64,000 bases of DNA from Diphasiastrum complanatum (GCA_029204225.1 CM055113.1:28997252-29061251); one strand, 5' to 3'; positions 10,683 to 22,385 are shown, counted from the stretch's first letter. Program-made: numbers and translations. Notes: generated by a model not told the origin, from the letters alone.

Positions 10683-12060
10683 ATGGAGGGTCCTGCTGCA
10701 CGTTTCACTTCTATCTCTAAAATTAAATACGATTATTTTAAAGGGACTTCTTCCGATAATGCAAATAGGTATGTCTCACAATTTGAGTCAATAGCCAATG
10801 CAAATAACGAGGGAACTGACATAGACAAACTACGAATCTTCCCTGGTCTGCTAAGAAAGCAGGCGCGCATCTGGTACAACCAAGTTGAACCAGGCCGTGT
10901 AGGAACCTGGTACTTGTTGAAAGATGCGTTTTTGAACCAGTTCAGAGAGATAGGTTACAAATCTAAAATTCTCGGATGTCTGAACAATGTTCAAAAGAAG
11001 AGTAAAGAATCTCTTTGCAAATATACACGAAAGGTTAAAAATCTCATACGAAAACTAACCGGTGTATATCCCGTGGATATGCAGATCGAATGATTTTTGG
11101 CTGGTTTACCACCAAAGATTGATCGGTAATGCAGACAAGGGGACATGACCTCCTTAGCAGCAGTAATAGCTAGTGCCAAAAATTTCAAGACAAAAAAACT
11201 AGCACAAAAGCGACGATCGACTAAGAAATCTCGAAAGTCGAAGACCGATTCTAGTGACAACAATAAAGATTCAGATTCTGATTCAAGTACCAGTTCTTCA
11301 AGCTCGGAATCTGAAAACAGTGATTCATCAGAATCAGAAGCTAACAAAGGAGAGAGAAAGAATAAACGATGAACTAAACGAAAGGACAACACGAAAGTTG
11401 TCGAGGATAAGTCGTCAGCTTCTAAAGTGGAAAAGCTTTGGAAGAGTAATATGGCTGACCTTAATAAAAAGTTTAATGATTTGAAAGTGCAGATCTCTGA
11501 AGTTGCAGATAAAAGACCAAAAACATCTTCTTCCAACTCAGGAATGTGGTGTACGAAATGTGGAACTTCTAGACACACTAAGGAAGACTGCACTACTATG
11601 AATGTCAAATACATTGAAGATCCTGCCCAGAAGGTACTTTTTATTTTTCAAAATGATGCAACTACTAACTATGTACAGGGTACTGTAGCATCAGCCCAGT
11701 AGGACAGACCCAAGTTCGCACCAAGAAGACATAATCCTCTTGAATTTGTTGGACCAGTGAAGTCTCCAACCGCGACTAAACCAGTTTCGGACAACTGCTA
11801 CAACTGTGGAGAGCCGGAACATTTTTCTCCTGAATGTCCTCAACCGCGAAAGCAAATTGGTTATGTACCATTATGCTCAAATTGTAGAGAGCCTAGCCAC
11901 AAGTATCTAGACTACCCTCATCCGTAGAAGCCGCAACCCAAATATCAGTATGTAGCAACACCAGCTGCTGCAAACACGAAAGTGAAAGCTGCTACTGATG
12001 CTGTTGTACAAAGAATTGACGTTATTGAAGGAAAACTGCCAAAAATAGAAGATCAGTCCT
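10683..12060 (+). pseudogene. Gypsy gag with three zinc knuckles
   Basis: The ATG at 10683 opens a Retrotrans_gag domain (RIFPGLLRKQARIWYNQVEP, LKDAFLNQFREIGYKSK). A Ser/Asp/Glu-rich stretch follows (about 11230-11340). Three CCHC-type knuckles lie at about 11550 (CTKCGTSRHTKEDC), 11796 (CYNCGEPEHFSPEC) and 11875 (CSNCREPSHKYLDY, last Cys lost). The whole region stays in a single frame and is broken only by point stops: TGA 11091, TAA about 11127, TGA 11370, TAG 11700, TAG 11925, TAG 12060. There is no frameshift. Confidence 0.85.
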
Positions 12061-12062
12061 AG

Positions 12063-13556
12063 CCAAGTGATTTGGAGAAATCATTCAAAGTCACAACGAG
12101 AAGCAAAAGCTCCTCAAAACTTGATCAGAAATCTTTGACAAAGCGTAGAAAATCCTCGAAGAAAAAATCCTCTAGCAAAACAACGGACAAATCTACGACT
12201 AAAGAAGATCTCAAAAATGACCCTGACTATGACCGCGATGCTGTGAAGTTATTTGCAAAAGATATCTCGACAAAAGCAAAAAAAATCATCAGCGTTGAAC
12301 TTCAGACAGCTGCTACAGAGAAGGTGGTCACTTTCGACGAAGAGGACGAAGAAATCACAAAGACAAAATTGTTTAGTGATGTTATCGATAAACCAACCTC
12401 GAAATCAAAGACGAAAGAATATGACATCGTGACTGATATTGGATTCCTTTGTCCAAACATTACTTTTGAGCAGCTGTTGGCTGATAACAGTTATTACAGA
12501 AAGCAACTGAAAGGCCTTTCTGTGCCCAAAAAGAAAAAAAAAAAATCTCTGCCAGATGCTGGTGTTTTGTCTATCGATTTAGGTGATCTCGGGGCACCTG
12601 AGATTGATATTACCATTGCGGGATCCCTGATCAAAAAAGTGCCACTTGACTCTGGTTACAGTGTAAACATAATAACAAAAGACACAACTCATGCTCTGGG
12701 GCTGACTGACATTCAACCGACACTTCGAAACATCAAGTTAGTTGATTTGACACGACGAAAACCGGTTGGAGAACTGAAGGATGTCACTATCTACATTCAA
12801 GCCAAGCCATTCACAATGAATTTCATTATTATCAAACCACTCGGTTTGTCATCCTATTCTGTGTTGATTGGATGACCTTGGCTTTATCAATCAAACACAA
12901 GTGTACATTGGAAATCCAAAGAGCTGAGATTTCAGACTAGTGAGACCAATAACCGAGGTAAGCCAGCAGAACAAATCATAACTTGGAGTCGTAACAAATA
13001 TGAAGGTGAAACTCCTTTGTCCGACACCAGTTTTACATTAGAAGAATCTTCGTATGCCTTGAATATTTTCTCCAATGAATATGATATTGAAGTGTAGTAC
13101 TTTGAATGTTATGAGAATGCTGATGAAGAAGAATGCTTCGATGCCTGCAACGCTGAAGCGGATGTGTTGTATGAAGAAATTAACGTTGCAGACACGAACT
13201 CAAAAGAGTCTGACGATTCGAGTGATGAATCTGAACGCGAATTTGGTAACAAGAATCAGGTTGACAACAAGAAAACATCTATGGAATCAACCATGTGCGA
13301 AATTCATGGCCATACCAAGGCCAGTATGACAGAAGGCGTTATACTACCAGATTCTACTAAACTGATTGAACTTGCACCTGGCAGATTTGTGTATGTTTCA
13401 AAGTCACTTGGAGAATCGGAGTTAGCGAAATTCACTGAACTATTGAAGGAGTATCAAGATCTTTTTGTCTGGTCGCTCGACGATTTGACAGGTATACCTG
13501 CAAAATTTGGAGATCACCGTATTGATCTTAAAAAAGATGTTATACCTGTTCGATAG
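12063..13556 (+). pseudogene. Gypsy linker and aspartic protease
   Basis: This continues in the gag frame. A basic Ser/Lys-rich linker precedes the retropepsin-like domain at about 12560-12880, with the active-site triad as L-D-S-G (VPLDSGYSVNII). The domain ends YSVLIG-stop-PWLYQSN, where related elements have an Arg (LIGRPWLY), so TGA 12873 most likely replaced CGA. A further TAG is at 13095, and TAG 13554 falls in the conserved VRQR motif before RT. It would once have processed the polyprotein. Confidence 0.85.
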
Positions 13557-14285
13557 AGACAATATTGGGTCAATCCTAAGTACTCTCTCATGGTCAAGGA
13601 CGAACTTAACAAGCACCTTAAGGCAGGTATAATCTATCCTATCTTAAGTAGTGAATGGGTTTCACCCATTGTTGTCATCCCAAAGAAAAAGACTGACAAA
13701 ATACGAATATGTCAGGATTTCCGCAAACTCAATGTTGCCACAAGGAAGGACTATCATCCTCTGCCTTTCACTGATTCCATCCTAGATCAGGTTGCTGGTC
13801 AAGAGCGTTACAGTTTCTGTGATGGCTTTTCTGGGTATAATCAGGTTGAAGTGCAAAAGGAGGATCGTTCAAAGACCACATTCACTACGGATCGGGGCAC
13901 TTATGCCTACAACAAAATGCCCTTTGATCTTTGTAACGCTCCAGCGACTTTTCAGCGAATCATGATGTTGATTTTTGTTGCCTTCCTGAGAACTTTTTTT
14001 GATATATTTTTTGATTATTTTTGTGTATACAGTGATATAAACACACACCTGCAGAAGCTGAAATTAGCATTGCAACGGTGTCGAGATACTTGTTTATCTC
14101 TTCATCCAGAGAAATGTTTTTTTGGTATGAAAGAAGGAATATTGCTCGGACACAGAATATCTAACAGAGGAACAGAAGTCGATAAAGATAAAGTCGAGCT
14201 TATAACGAATGTCTAGATACCAACCAATTTACGTGAACTAAGAGCTTTCTTAGGACATGTTGGCTATTACCGGCCTCTCTTAAAC
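13557..14285 (+). pseudogene. Gypsy reverse transcriptase
   Basis: The frame is still that of gag. RT motifs in order: SEWVSPIVVIPKKK, RICQDFRKLN, FCDGFSGYNQV, TTFTTDRGTYAYNKMPFDLC, NAPATFQRIM and PEKCFFGMKEGILLGH. The active-site box reads FFDYFCVYSD, where the family has FIDDFTVYSD, so one catalytic Asp is replaced by Tyr. TAG 14214 and a deletion after GHVGYYR (about 14270) remove the connection segment and shift the frame. The enzyme is inactive. Confidence 0.88.
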
Positions 14286-15040
14286 ATCTACTGAAGAAAC
14301 AAGTGGAATATTTGTGGACAAATGAACAATAGAAAGCATTCGAAGAACTTAAGCAAAGGTTGATGAACGCTCCTATTCTGAGACCACCCAACTAGGCTAT
14401 TTTATTTCACAATTATGTGGATGTCTCTGCATTTTCTATTGGCTTCTGTCTAAGCCAGAAGGATGACTAGAAGAAGGATCATCCCATCTACTATGCGAGT
14501 CGACAGCTCAGTGCATCAGAGAAGAATTATTCGGCTACAAAAAGGGAAGCACTTGGCACGATTTTCATTGTTAAAAAATTTCGGCATTACTTGTTGGGAT
14601 ATGCATTTATTTTTCATGTGGATCATTATGCTCTTAAGTATCTTGTAAATAAACCAGATCTATCAGGACGAATTGCTCAATGGATTCTACTTTTGCAAGA
14701 ATTCACTTATCAAGTAGAGCTTCATCAAGAAAAATATCATGCGAATGCTGATTATCTATCGTGACTCAGCACCGGAAAAACTGAAGACCCTATCACTAAT
14801 GATTTTCCAGACGAACATTTATTTGAGATTTCATCTACAAATTTGCTATATTCTGATATCATTACTTATCTCAAGGATCATATATATCCGTTACGATTTG
14901 GAGCAAAAGATAGTTTTTCAATATAAGGTAGCACCTTATACAATTATTAACAATGTTCTGTACAAGCTTGGTGTTGACCATCAACTACGAAGATGTCTCG
15001 AAACTGAAGACATTAAAAAGGTCGTTAAAGCCTTACACTC
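14285..15040 (+). pseudogene. Gypsy RNase H and start of the integrase zinc region
   Basis: After the single frame change, one frame carries LLKKQVEYLWTNEQ, IYYASRQLSASEKNYSATK, REALGTIFIVKKFRHYLLG, FHVDHYALKYL and ANADYLS, all typical gypsy RNase H. Stops are TAG 14330 (before KAFEELK, family Gln), TAG 14393, TAG 14468 and TGA 14762 (family DYLSRL). The post-RNase H motif FPDEHLF follows. LRRCLETEDIKKVVKALHS is the first part of the integrase HHCC region, but the integrase core is missing. Confidence 0.83.
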
Positions 15041-15459
15041 TATCTTTTTTAAAAAATTTCGCGACTTTTCTTTTATCTTTTCTAGAATTTTCTAGAAATT
15101 TTAGTGAAATTTTCGAGAATTTTTCTTGACTTCTCTCAATCTTTCAATATCATTTTTAAAGTATTTTCGAGAACTTTTTGAGAACTTTTCATGACACTCA
15201 ATTTGTTAATTCAAATGTGTTTTAATTTTCATAGATCATTTTGGAGAATTTTTCTAGAATCTTTTCTATCATTTTCTCCAGTTTTGCAAGAAATTTTCTA
15301 GTATGTTGCTAAAATTTTCGAAAATTTTTCGTGAGTTTCTTTATTATTTTTCAGGATCCTTCGAGAAAATTTTGCGAAACTTTTCTGAAATCTTTCTAGC
15401 ATATTTTTGAGAATCTTTCAAGAATCTCTCGACATACTTTTTGTATCCCTCCATTAAAG
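15041..15459 (+). repeat. AT-rich degenerate repeat spacer inside the gypsy element
   Basis: Words such as TTTTCTAGAATTTTCT, GAAATTTTCGAGAA and GAGAATTTTTC recur irregularly across about 400 bp. They lie where the integrase gene should be. No coding is seen. It may be slippage-amplified filler or the untranslated leader of the following ORF. Confidence 0.6.
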
Positions 15460-16690
15460 ATGATGGACACGACAGTGGGGCACCTGTGGCAGATGAAGAA
15501 GAACCAGACGACCAGTTCTCAATGGTTTTGATCCATGATAGAGAAAGCCAAGAATCTAGTGGCTGAAGTATATGAGTTTGACAAGTACCACCGACAACTC
15601 ACGATGCAGCTTATCAACTCAGAGAGGAAATCTCTGGACTCTCTGAAGGAGTCCTTTGAGAAGATCGATTCACTCGAATCAGACAACACGAAGCTGATCG
15701 AACAAAATTGTTCTCTCGAAACACAGCTTCAGACTCTAATAAAGGAAGCTGATTTTGAAACAGATAAATAAGACGATTGAGGCCAAGTCTGACAATTTTT
15801 AGACTCAAAACAATTCTTTGAAGCAGCAACTTTTGGCTGCGAATCAACACGATGTCGCTCTCCAGAAATATTTATAGGAGGAGCGAATGACAAGACTAAA
15901 GGCAGAAGTTGCTCTGTCTCTGAGCACCAATGCAGGGTCAATCACAATCAATCTCATGAAGCTGAACCAGCTCCAAGGCCAGATGCTCAAAAAATTTCAA
16001 GTCAAGTTCTTACAACCGCTCGAGGATGTGAAGGCTCTTGTCGAGGAAGAGTTGCCTGAGCTGAAGGAGCTCTCGAGTGATGCCACCTCATTTTGTAGCA
16101 GGCCCGATGCACACGATGAATACCTTCAGGCCCTGCTTCAAATTGATGACCTCACACAGCAAATCCAAGTTGTGTTTGCCTGCACCGGAGTCTCAAACCA
16201 TCCAGAATTCTTGGAGGCTGTCGCGAAGATTGACAAGCTCGAATAGGAGCTGTCGAATCTTAAGCAACAATTGGAAGATCAGAAGCTGGCTGCTGAGTTG
16301 CAAACTCAGGACCTGGCAACTACATCTACACAGCCAAAGCGAATGCGACGAAATTAGTTGAAGGTATGTGCTGAAAGATTCCATGCATTTGTTGAACGCT
16401 TCTGGAAATGGTGTCCACATGCTTTTAATATTGAATTGCAATGGCATGTGGGTTACATGATGCTACCAGACGCAGTAGGCATCGCCTTCGACGAATGGAA
16501 GTGACCTTGGGAGAAGGACGACTTTCTCTGGTTATGGGCCCAGCTCTCTATCGAGTAGAAAAGATGTCTCTGCTGGGGCATAATCTAGGGCAAGTTCCGG
16601 TCGTACCTTTTGGATCAACAGAGTTATACATAGGCTCTTCGGCTATGTATGCTCTCGAATATATTCAAATCAAAGGACTTCAATTTTTGA
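15460..16690 (+). pseudogene. Extra coiled-coil ORF of the gypsy element
   Basis: I do not recognise the family. An ATG at 15460 opens a frame (MMDTTVGHLWQMKKNQTTSS) that runs, across one TGA, to 15771. After one frameshift it continues to about 16690. The middle is rich in Leu/Glu/Lys/Gln heptads (SLKESFEKIDSLESDNTKL, LETQLQTLIKEADF, KLNQLQGQMLKKF, LSNLKQQLEDQKLAAELQTQ), so a long coiled coil is likely. The last part is globular-looking (RFHAFVERFWKWCPHAFNI, WHVGYMMLPDAVGIAFDEWK). Stops are TAG or TGA. It occupies the position of the extra or env-like ORF in Athila/Tat elements, but no signal peptide or transmembrane segment is evident. Confidence 0.65.
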
Positions 16691-16707
16691 CTAGATACGA
16701 AAAGACA

Positions 16708-17732
16708 TGGTAAACTAAAGTAACTTTAGCTCATAGTTAAGCACACCTCCTATGGTATAATTTCTCGTATTTTTAGTCTGATTGTTAACTAGACCCTTTC
16801 GCGGGAGCGACACACCTATTGTTTAAGAGGTGTGTCTGTTCGCCCATAGAACATATATAGATCTCACACTTCAGTCTCGATCATCGAGAGAGAAGAGTTT
16901 ATTCATATGTAAGAGATTGAAGAAGTGAATAGCATTCTATGAGGTATTCTCTCTTATCTTTGTTCTCCGCACTGTTGAGTGTGAGTCATCTTGAGTCCGC
17001 TAACAATCTCTAGCGTATTTCATGAATTTCTCTCTGATTAGACAGACACTCTAGTGCATTATAGTCGTTTGTTGTGTTTCCATAAAGCATGCTCTAAAGA
17101 ACTGTCTTAAAACCATCTTATTCGTCTGTCGCAAATACTTTCTTTTCGGCACTCGAATAACGACTATTTTTGGTACAGTCTAGCACGATCATTGAATAAA
17201 GTTGTATCAATACATATGAGATGACAGTCCCTGTCTGAATAATTGAGTCTTTGATCTGTTTTCCTGATTGGCATTGACATAAGTTTCTAACGTGTTCTAA
17301 AACTCTTCGTGTTCTTTAACCATTAAGTTGGGCTTTAGTTGTTGAGGACTTCTGTTTAGAAACAAATAGTTCGCGAACGCTACTAATTAATTGTCTGCAC
17401 AATCGCGAATACATCGAACAATTCTCGATTCTCTATTGACACCTTAATCAGCCAGAGTGGACTACTGTTGTACTACTCTGATAACATCTCATTTTTAGAA
17501 CGCGCTTCCTTCAATTCGATAGAGGCCAGATTGTTGTTCTGAACTTAATAACATTACCCATCCCAAACATAAGTAATACTGGTTATTTTTTAATGTTTGT
17601 CGACAACCAGAATAACAGTCGAAACCACTTGTCATAAATTGTACCAAAAACATAACTTTCTAATGTCGTCCTTTGTGGGAACGATACTATTCACTACAAA
17701 ATCTATATTAACCTTGTTGGTATAGCACGATA
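16708..17732 (+). repeat. 3' LTR of the gypsy element
   Basis: This copy of the 9518-10541 LTR starts TGGTAAACTAAAGTAAC and ends near ...TATAGCACGATA. Most differences from the 5' copy are transitions, and the middle around TCATCGAGAGAGAAGAGTTT is almost identical. The end of similarity at about 17730 defines the border. Confidence 0.87.
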
Positions 17733-17916
17733 GGTATCACATTCAAGCACGTCTTACATATCATTTTTTTTTCTGCTCTTTGTTTACGCGCTCGAATCCG
17801 ATACCCTAATTTCTAATATCTTTTTCGAGCGCACATTGTCTTTAGGTTCTTGTCTGACCTGTAGTTTGTGTCTGAGAGTGACATTTGGAATTTTACATCT
17901 GTAGTTTTTATTTAAA

Positions 17917-19438
17917 ATGTCTAATTTTGATTATAGTTTGTGTTTTTTTTTTATGAATCTGGTTATTAGTGATAATTTGGAGTATTTCAAATCTCCTTTT
18001 TTTTCTTTTCTTTTTATTCTTCCTTCTATTACTGAGGGTCCTCGTGTGGAGGCATTTTCTGAGATTTATCTTAGATTTAAGTCTCTGCTCAGTACTCCGT
18101 TATTCAGATCTCAGAATAAGGACATGGTTCATTATTAGGACCTAGTGGCACTCGACAAGCATAGCTATAAAGCTAAGCTTGACAGAATGTTCACCAAGTT
18201 ACATAATAATTTCAAGTCTGTAGATAAGTGTCCAATTCACAATAAAAGATGTAGATATGTTGATTGTCAGTCTGTATTTGTTTTTTTTTTTTTATTAAAT
18301 ATTTTTTACAATTCGAAAGCTGGCCCTTTCATTTTTGAAGCTATTTCTTCTAGTGGTACAAAGTCTGAAAAGTCAAAGATTGTAGATATAGATACGTTTT
18401 TTTATTGATACGAGCATTAATTTAGATGATTGTTCAGATTTTGATCCTACTCGAAATAGCACATCGTTTATAGACCCTAGAACATCCACTACTCTTTCTC
18501 CTTCTGATAAATCTTTGATCACTTTGCCTACTTATATCATAGATAATAATTCTTTTTTGACAATATCGAATATATCGGATCTTTTTTATTTCACTGAAGC
18601 TGAGACCCTTTGCATTTTGAGCAAAGAGCTTGATGAATTTTTGGATATAATTGATTTTGAAGCTGATGATCTTCTCCTGGTGTTGACAAGATGTACATAA
18701 TGATAAGTTTTATTTAGAGAAAGATTGCTTGAAAATGGCTGTGGAGGAAATGTGCAACAAAGAAAATGATCTACCTTCTGAGGAGGAGTTTCTCAGAATC
18801 CAAAGTCAATTTGGTTTTTCAAAACCAACTGTCTATTCACCAACAATATTGACATTGAAAGGTGGACATAATATTGATGGAGAGACAGTAATCAGGGAAG
18901 ACAAAGCTGAATGCGTAAGTTTTTGTATCTTATCATGTACTAGTAGATTCGTTATGTCAGATTATATACTAGAGCTTACTTTGTTTTTTTTCATTCCGGA
19001 AAACAATTTTCCTTGATGATTTCGCAATTTGTCGAGGAGGTCAGAGATGTTCTGCTGGAGAATTTTCCAGAGATCATGCACTGGGGCACTATTTGAAGTT
19101 CTTCAAGAATAATGAGATAAGTGTTGCCCATTCAAAGTTTCATCAACATGGTGAGAATCATTATGACAATCAAGACATTGTCTTATTTTCTTGGAGGACA
19201 TAATTTTAATAAGGTGCATAAAATAATATACGTAAAGAAAACCATTACGGTTAAAATTTTAGGATATGGACCAGTGAACTCCATGCTCAGGTCATCTCAT
19301 TTTGCATTGTATGTTGCTTACGTTGATTTGAGCAAGCATGAAAACTATGAACTGTTGGATCCATACGAAAGAAGAAAATTGCTGCATGATTCTAAGTTGC
19401 AACTTTCATTAAAGAAAGAATCAGAAGCAGAGTAGATA
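17917..19438 (+). pseudogene. Unrecognised gene family, copy A
   Basis: I do not recognise this family. Coding-like segments: 17917-18270 (FSEIYLRFKSLLSTPLFRSQ, a TAG at 18136, then HSYKAKLDRMFTKLHNNFKS and the Cys/His cluster CPIHNKRCRYVDC); 18515-18915 with a frame break near 18690 (CLKMAVEEMCNKENDLPSEE, GGHNIDGETVIREDKAEC); and after a likely intron (donor GTAAGT at 18916) 19016-19438 (LDDFAICRGG, HALGHYLKFFKNNEISVAHS, YFLGGHNFNK, VKILGYGP). The last two segments match copy B at 50071-50904 in order, spacing and intron position. Frame breaks near 18690 and 19140 mark it as a pseudogene. The gypsy 3' LTR ends about 185 bp upstream. Confidence 0.6.
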
Positions 19439-19829
19439 CTGCTAAATTGTACTTTGTAAATATTTTCATTTAATATACAAAATTTTATTGTGTCTCTTGC
19501 CTATTGGCTTGCTTTGTATTATGACGAATTTGGATTCTTCTGTTAAACCATTGGAAAAGTTGCAGTATATAGCTATTTTTTGTGCTAGTCCTGCCATGTT
19601 GTGTACTTTTATAAAATGCCGCTCTTGTTTGCCAAAGAGATTTTTCCATTCCTTGCGATGACCATATGCTAAGACTTCCATTTTTTCTTGCAAAGAATGT
19701 CGAATGATGTCGTAATATGGGTTGCATGTCATAAAAATATAATCTAAATCAGTACCACTATAGTAGTATAACATCAAAATCTTACCATATAATGTGTTAT
19801 ATACACAAGATCCATCTAGGCTAGAACAA
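19439..19829. other. No supported gene
   Basis: A minus-strand open frame at 19466-19777 exists, but it overlaps another open frame and shows no recognised domain. The DNA is AT-rich, so chance openness is likely. Confidence 0.4.
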
Positions 19830-20561
19830 CTCGGCTTTCCAAGAGCTATCTAACACACTTTGAATAAAGACAAGAGCTCTATCACATAAAAAGTTATGAT
19901 CAGCAAGTTTTTCACATGTACTTGAAAAAACTAATTTATTTTCACTACATAAGAGCCAAACTAGTACCTTGCTCTTGGTTAGAGAGAAGAAACTAGCTAG
20001 CTCTTCGGTAGAGAGAATAGACCAAAGAGTATGCAAGTCAAAAATTGATTCTCTCAAAAAGTTAGTTGTAGAATGAGAGCTCACTTTCAGATAGTAGTGG
20101 CTTGAGTTCTTGTTTCAAAAACACATGTAAAATCCTCTAACAATTATTGGACCCCATGGATTACACCTCTCATCTTGATTGGACCTCTAGATTTGCACCT
20201 CTCACCTCTCAAGATGATTGGACCTCTAGATTTGCACCTCTCAAGATGATCGAGCCTCATGATTTTCACCTCAAAATGTGACGGGGCCACTTGATTTGCA
20301 CCTCTTGATGTGATTGGCCTCATGATCTACAACTCTTAACATGATTAGTCCTTATGAGCCATTGAGATGGGGATTTGCATGCATACTAGCAAATTTTTAA
20401 TGTTTATATTTTGTGACAAATCTCACTAGAAATTGACTTGGAAGCCTTTTTACTTTTTAAAATCAACATAAGAATATGTACAAGGTGGTGGTGGACATAA
20501 ATCCAACACCATGGTGACAAATATCAAGTAAAAAGCTAGTCTACTTTTATCAACTTTCACA
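19830..20561 (-). repeat. 3' LTR of Copia-6 (left border approximate)
   Basis: The right border is defined by ...CAACTTTCACA at 20561 followed by CTCCTTAAAG, which in minus orientation is a polypurine tract plus TGTGAAAG, the usual start of a 3' LTR. Part of it (about 19881-20015) recurs at 26945-27095. Within it, variants of 'GATTGGACCTCTAGATTTGCACCTCTC' (read in pieces at about 20175 and 20218) form a short internal repeat. Confidence 0.6.
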
Positions 20562-21222
20562 CTCCTTAAAGTAGAACTAGTGATGCAACATTTTTCAAGA
20601 TAGATTTGCTAACAACTCCCAAGGCAAATCTGTGCTTAATAAATGAAGCCTTAAGAAAAGGCTTAGTGAGAAGATCAGCCATACATGATGAATTATCCAC
20701 ATGCTCCAAAACAATGTCCTTTTCTTGAACTTTCTCTCTCACAAAGTGATGTGCCACCTTGATATGCTTGCTCCTTGCATGAAAGCTGAGATTTGAAGCA
20801 AGGCCTTGGGCTAAAATATTGTCACACTTGATGATTTGAACATCGCCACATCTGATGCACTTCCACCAAAAGACACTTGATCCATAAAATCTCCTTGGTG
20901 GTGGTGGTGAGTGACTTATATTCAGCTTCAGTTTATGAGAGTGAGATAGTGTCCTGCTTCTTCGAGAGCCAATAAATGACTCCACATCCAAGGTATATAG
21001 AAAATGCACTTGTGAACTTCCTATCAAGCTTATCACTTGCAAATTTGAATCTAAGATACAAAATTCTATAATCTAGAGTACTAGAAAGGTACCTAAGCAC
21101 ACTCTTGGCTAATTTCCAATGATGGATCAAAGGAAATTGCATATATTGACTCAATCTATTGACACAAAAGCTAAGATAAGGTATAGTAATAATGAGCCAA
21201 ATCAAGGATCCTATGAGACTCC
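20562..21222 (-). mobile_element. Copia-6: RT C-terminus and RNase H fragment
   Basis: Read leftwards it encodes SLIWLIITIPYLSFCVNRLS, HHWKLAKSVLRYLSSTLDY, VIYWLSKKQDTISLS, then in another frame IKCDNILAQGLASNLSFH, HIKVAHHFVREKVQEKDIV and SSCMADLLTKPF. This is the RT tail plus RNase H of the Copia-1/Copia-3 family. It keeps the polypurine tract and LTR at its 3' end but stops inside RT at about 21222. Stops and frame changes make it non-functional. Confidence 0.85.
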
Positions 21223-22385
21223 TTAAACCGTGAGTGTAAATTCTCTACTAACTATTAGATCTACTTATTTGTTATTTATTCTCTTTGGAATATTAGATGT
21301 ATTTTTGAAACAAGCTTGACCTATCTATGTCATGCTATATTCTACAACTGAACTTGGTGCTAGGGTAGTCTACTCGATTCCATGCCTTGCATTATCATCA
21401 AGCTAATATTAACATTGTAATAAATAAATAGATAACCACGACATTTGGCAAAGGATTGAATAAATTTCAATTTGAACCTATTTATTCAACATTTGTCATA
21501 ACATTTACCTAAAAATAAATCATGTTTTTGTTCCCATTGTGAATTGCAAGACAAAGAATCAAGAGGCTACCTCAAGTAACAAGTTTGAAAATCATATAGA
21601 TAAATCAAGGAAAAGATTGACTTTGGATTCCAATCAAAATTTAGTACATTTTTCATGGGTTATCAATCCTCTACAAATATTTTGATGTATCTGTAATTGG
21701 CTATTGCCAACTGGTCTTGCATAAGTAAAGAATTTTCCTTCTCACCAATCCACTTTTCCGATCGCAACACCATGGTTTTTTTGTCTTGCTAATTATAGGA
21801 TCGTGTTGTGATCTTTAATTGTAGTACATGCGTTACTTTTGTTGATCCTAGATTTTTTCAAACTTTCTCTGGGGACTTATATTTCTTTGTCATCATAAGT
21901 TTCCTATCAATAAATGCATCATGGTATTTTTTTCTTCCCCTTGAAAACCAAGACACACAAAGTTCAAAACTTAGCCCAAGGTGCAACAAAACCTACATTT
22001 CTCAAAGGGTCTCGCTTTTTTAAAAGCTATTATTACTCATAAATAGACAAGTCTATTAACTTCTTAGAAAAATTATATGACATAGTATGCCAATTCCATT
22101 CCTATGGAGATTTTCCCCAACACGTTTGAGTTCTCATGGAGGGTTACATGTAGCCATTAACCCAAAGGAAGTTACTAGTATGTATACTTCCTGTTTTTAT
22201 TAATAAAAGATGGAGAAACTCATCAAAGTACAAAGGAATGCATGTAGAAAGTGAAAGGCCATAAGGTGAATTGAGATACTGTACAACTATAACAAAGCAA
22301 CAATCTCACACAGTATCTACATAAAGCCTACTGCTTGATGTAAGTCGCTAGTTAAGATAGTTGAAAGTTTAGGTAGTGCAGGAAG
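21223..22385. other. No gene recognised
   Basis: AT-rich DNA with no long open frame of recognisable type on either strand. It follows the abrupt end of Copia-6. Confidence 0.5.

Larger units (their letters stand above)
9518..17732 (+). mobile_element. Ty3/gypsy LTR retrotransposon lacking integrase
   Basis: The element is 8.2 kb, with two LTRs, a tRNA-Asp primer site and gag-protease-RT-RNase H in order. The pol C-terminal phrase FPDEHLF after RNase H and the primer type suggest the non-chromodomain Athila/Tat side of plant gypsy elements. Coding stops after the start of the integrase zinc-binding region (LRRCLETEDIKKVVKALHS, about 14990-15040). A 400-bp AT-rich spacer and a separate coiled-coil ORF then precede the 3' LTR. 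No clear target-site duplication is visible (CAACA before the 5' LTR; no match after the 3' LTR). Confidence 0.85.

Noticed and set aside
10683-14216. Programmed stop readthrough or an altered genetic code in the gypsy polyprotein
   Set aside because: About ten stops, a mutated RT active-site Asp, a lost knuckle Cys and a deletion after RT show decay; methylation-driven mutation is simpler.
19466-19777. Minus-strand open frame of 103 codons downstream of copy A
   Set aside because: No domain, an overlapping open frame on the same strand, and AT-rich context; chance openness is more likely.
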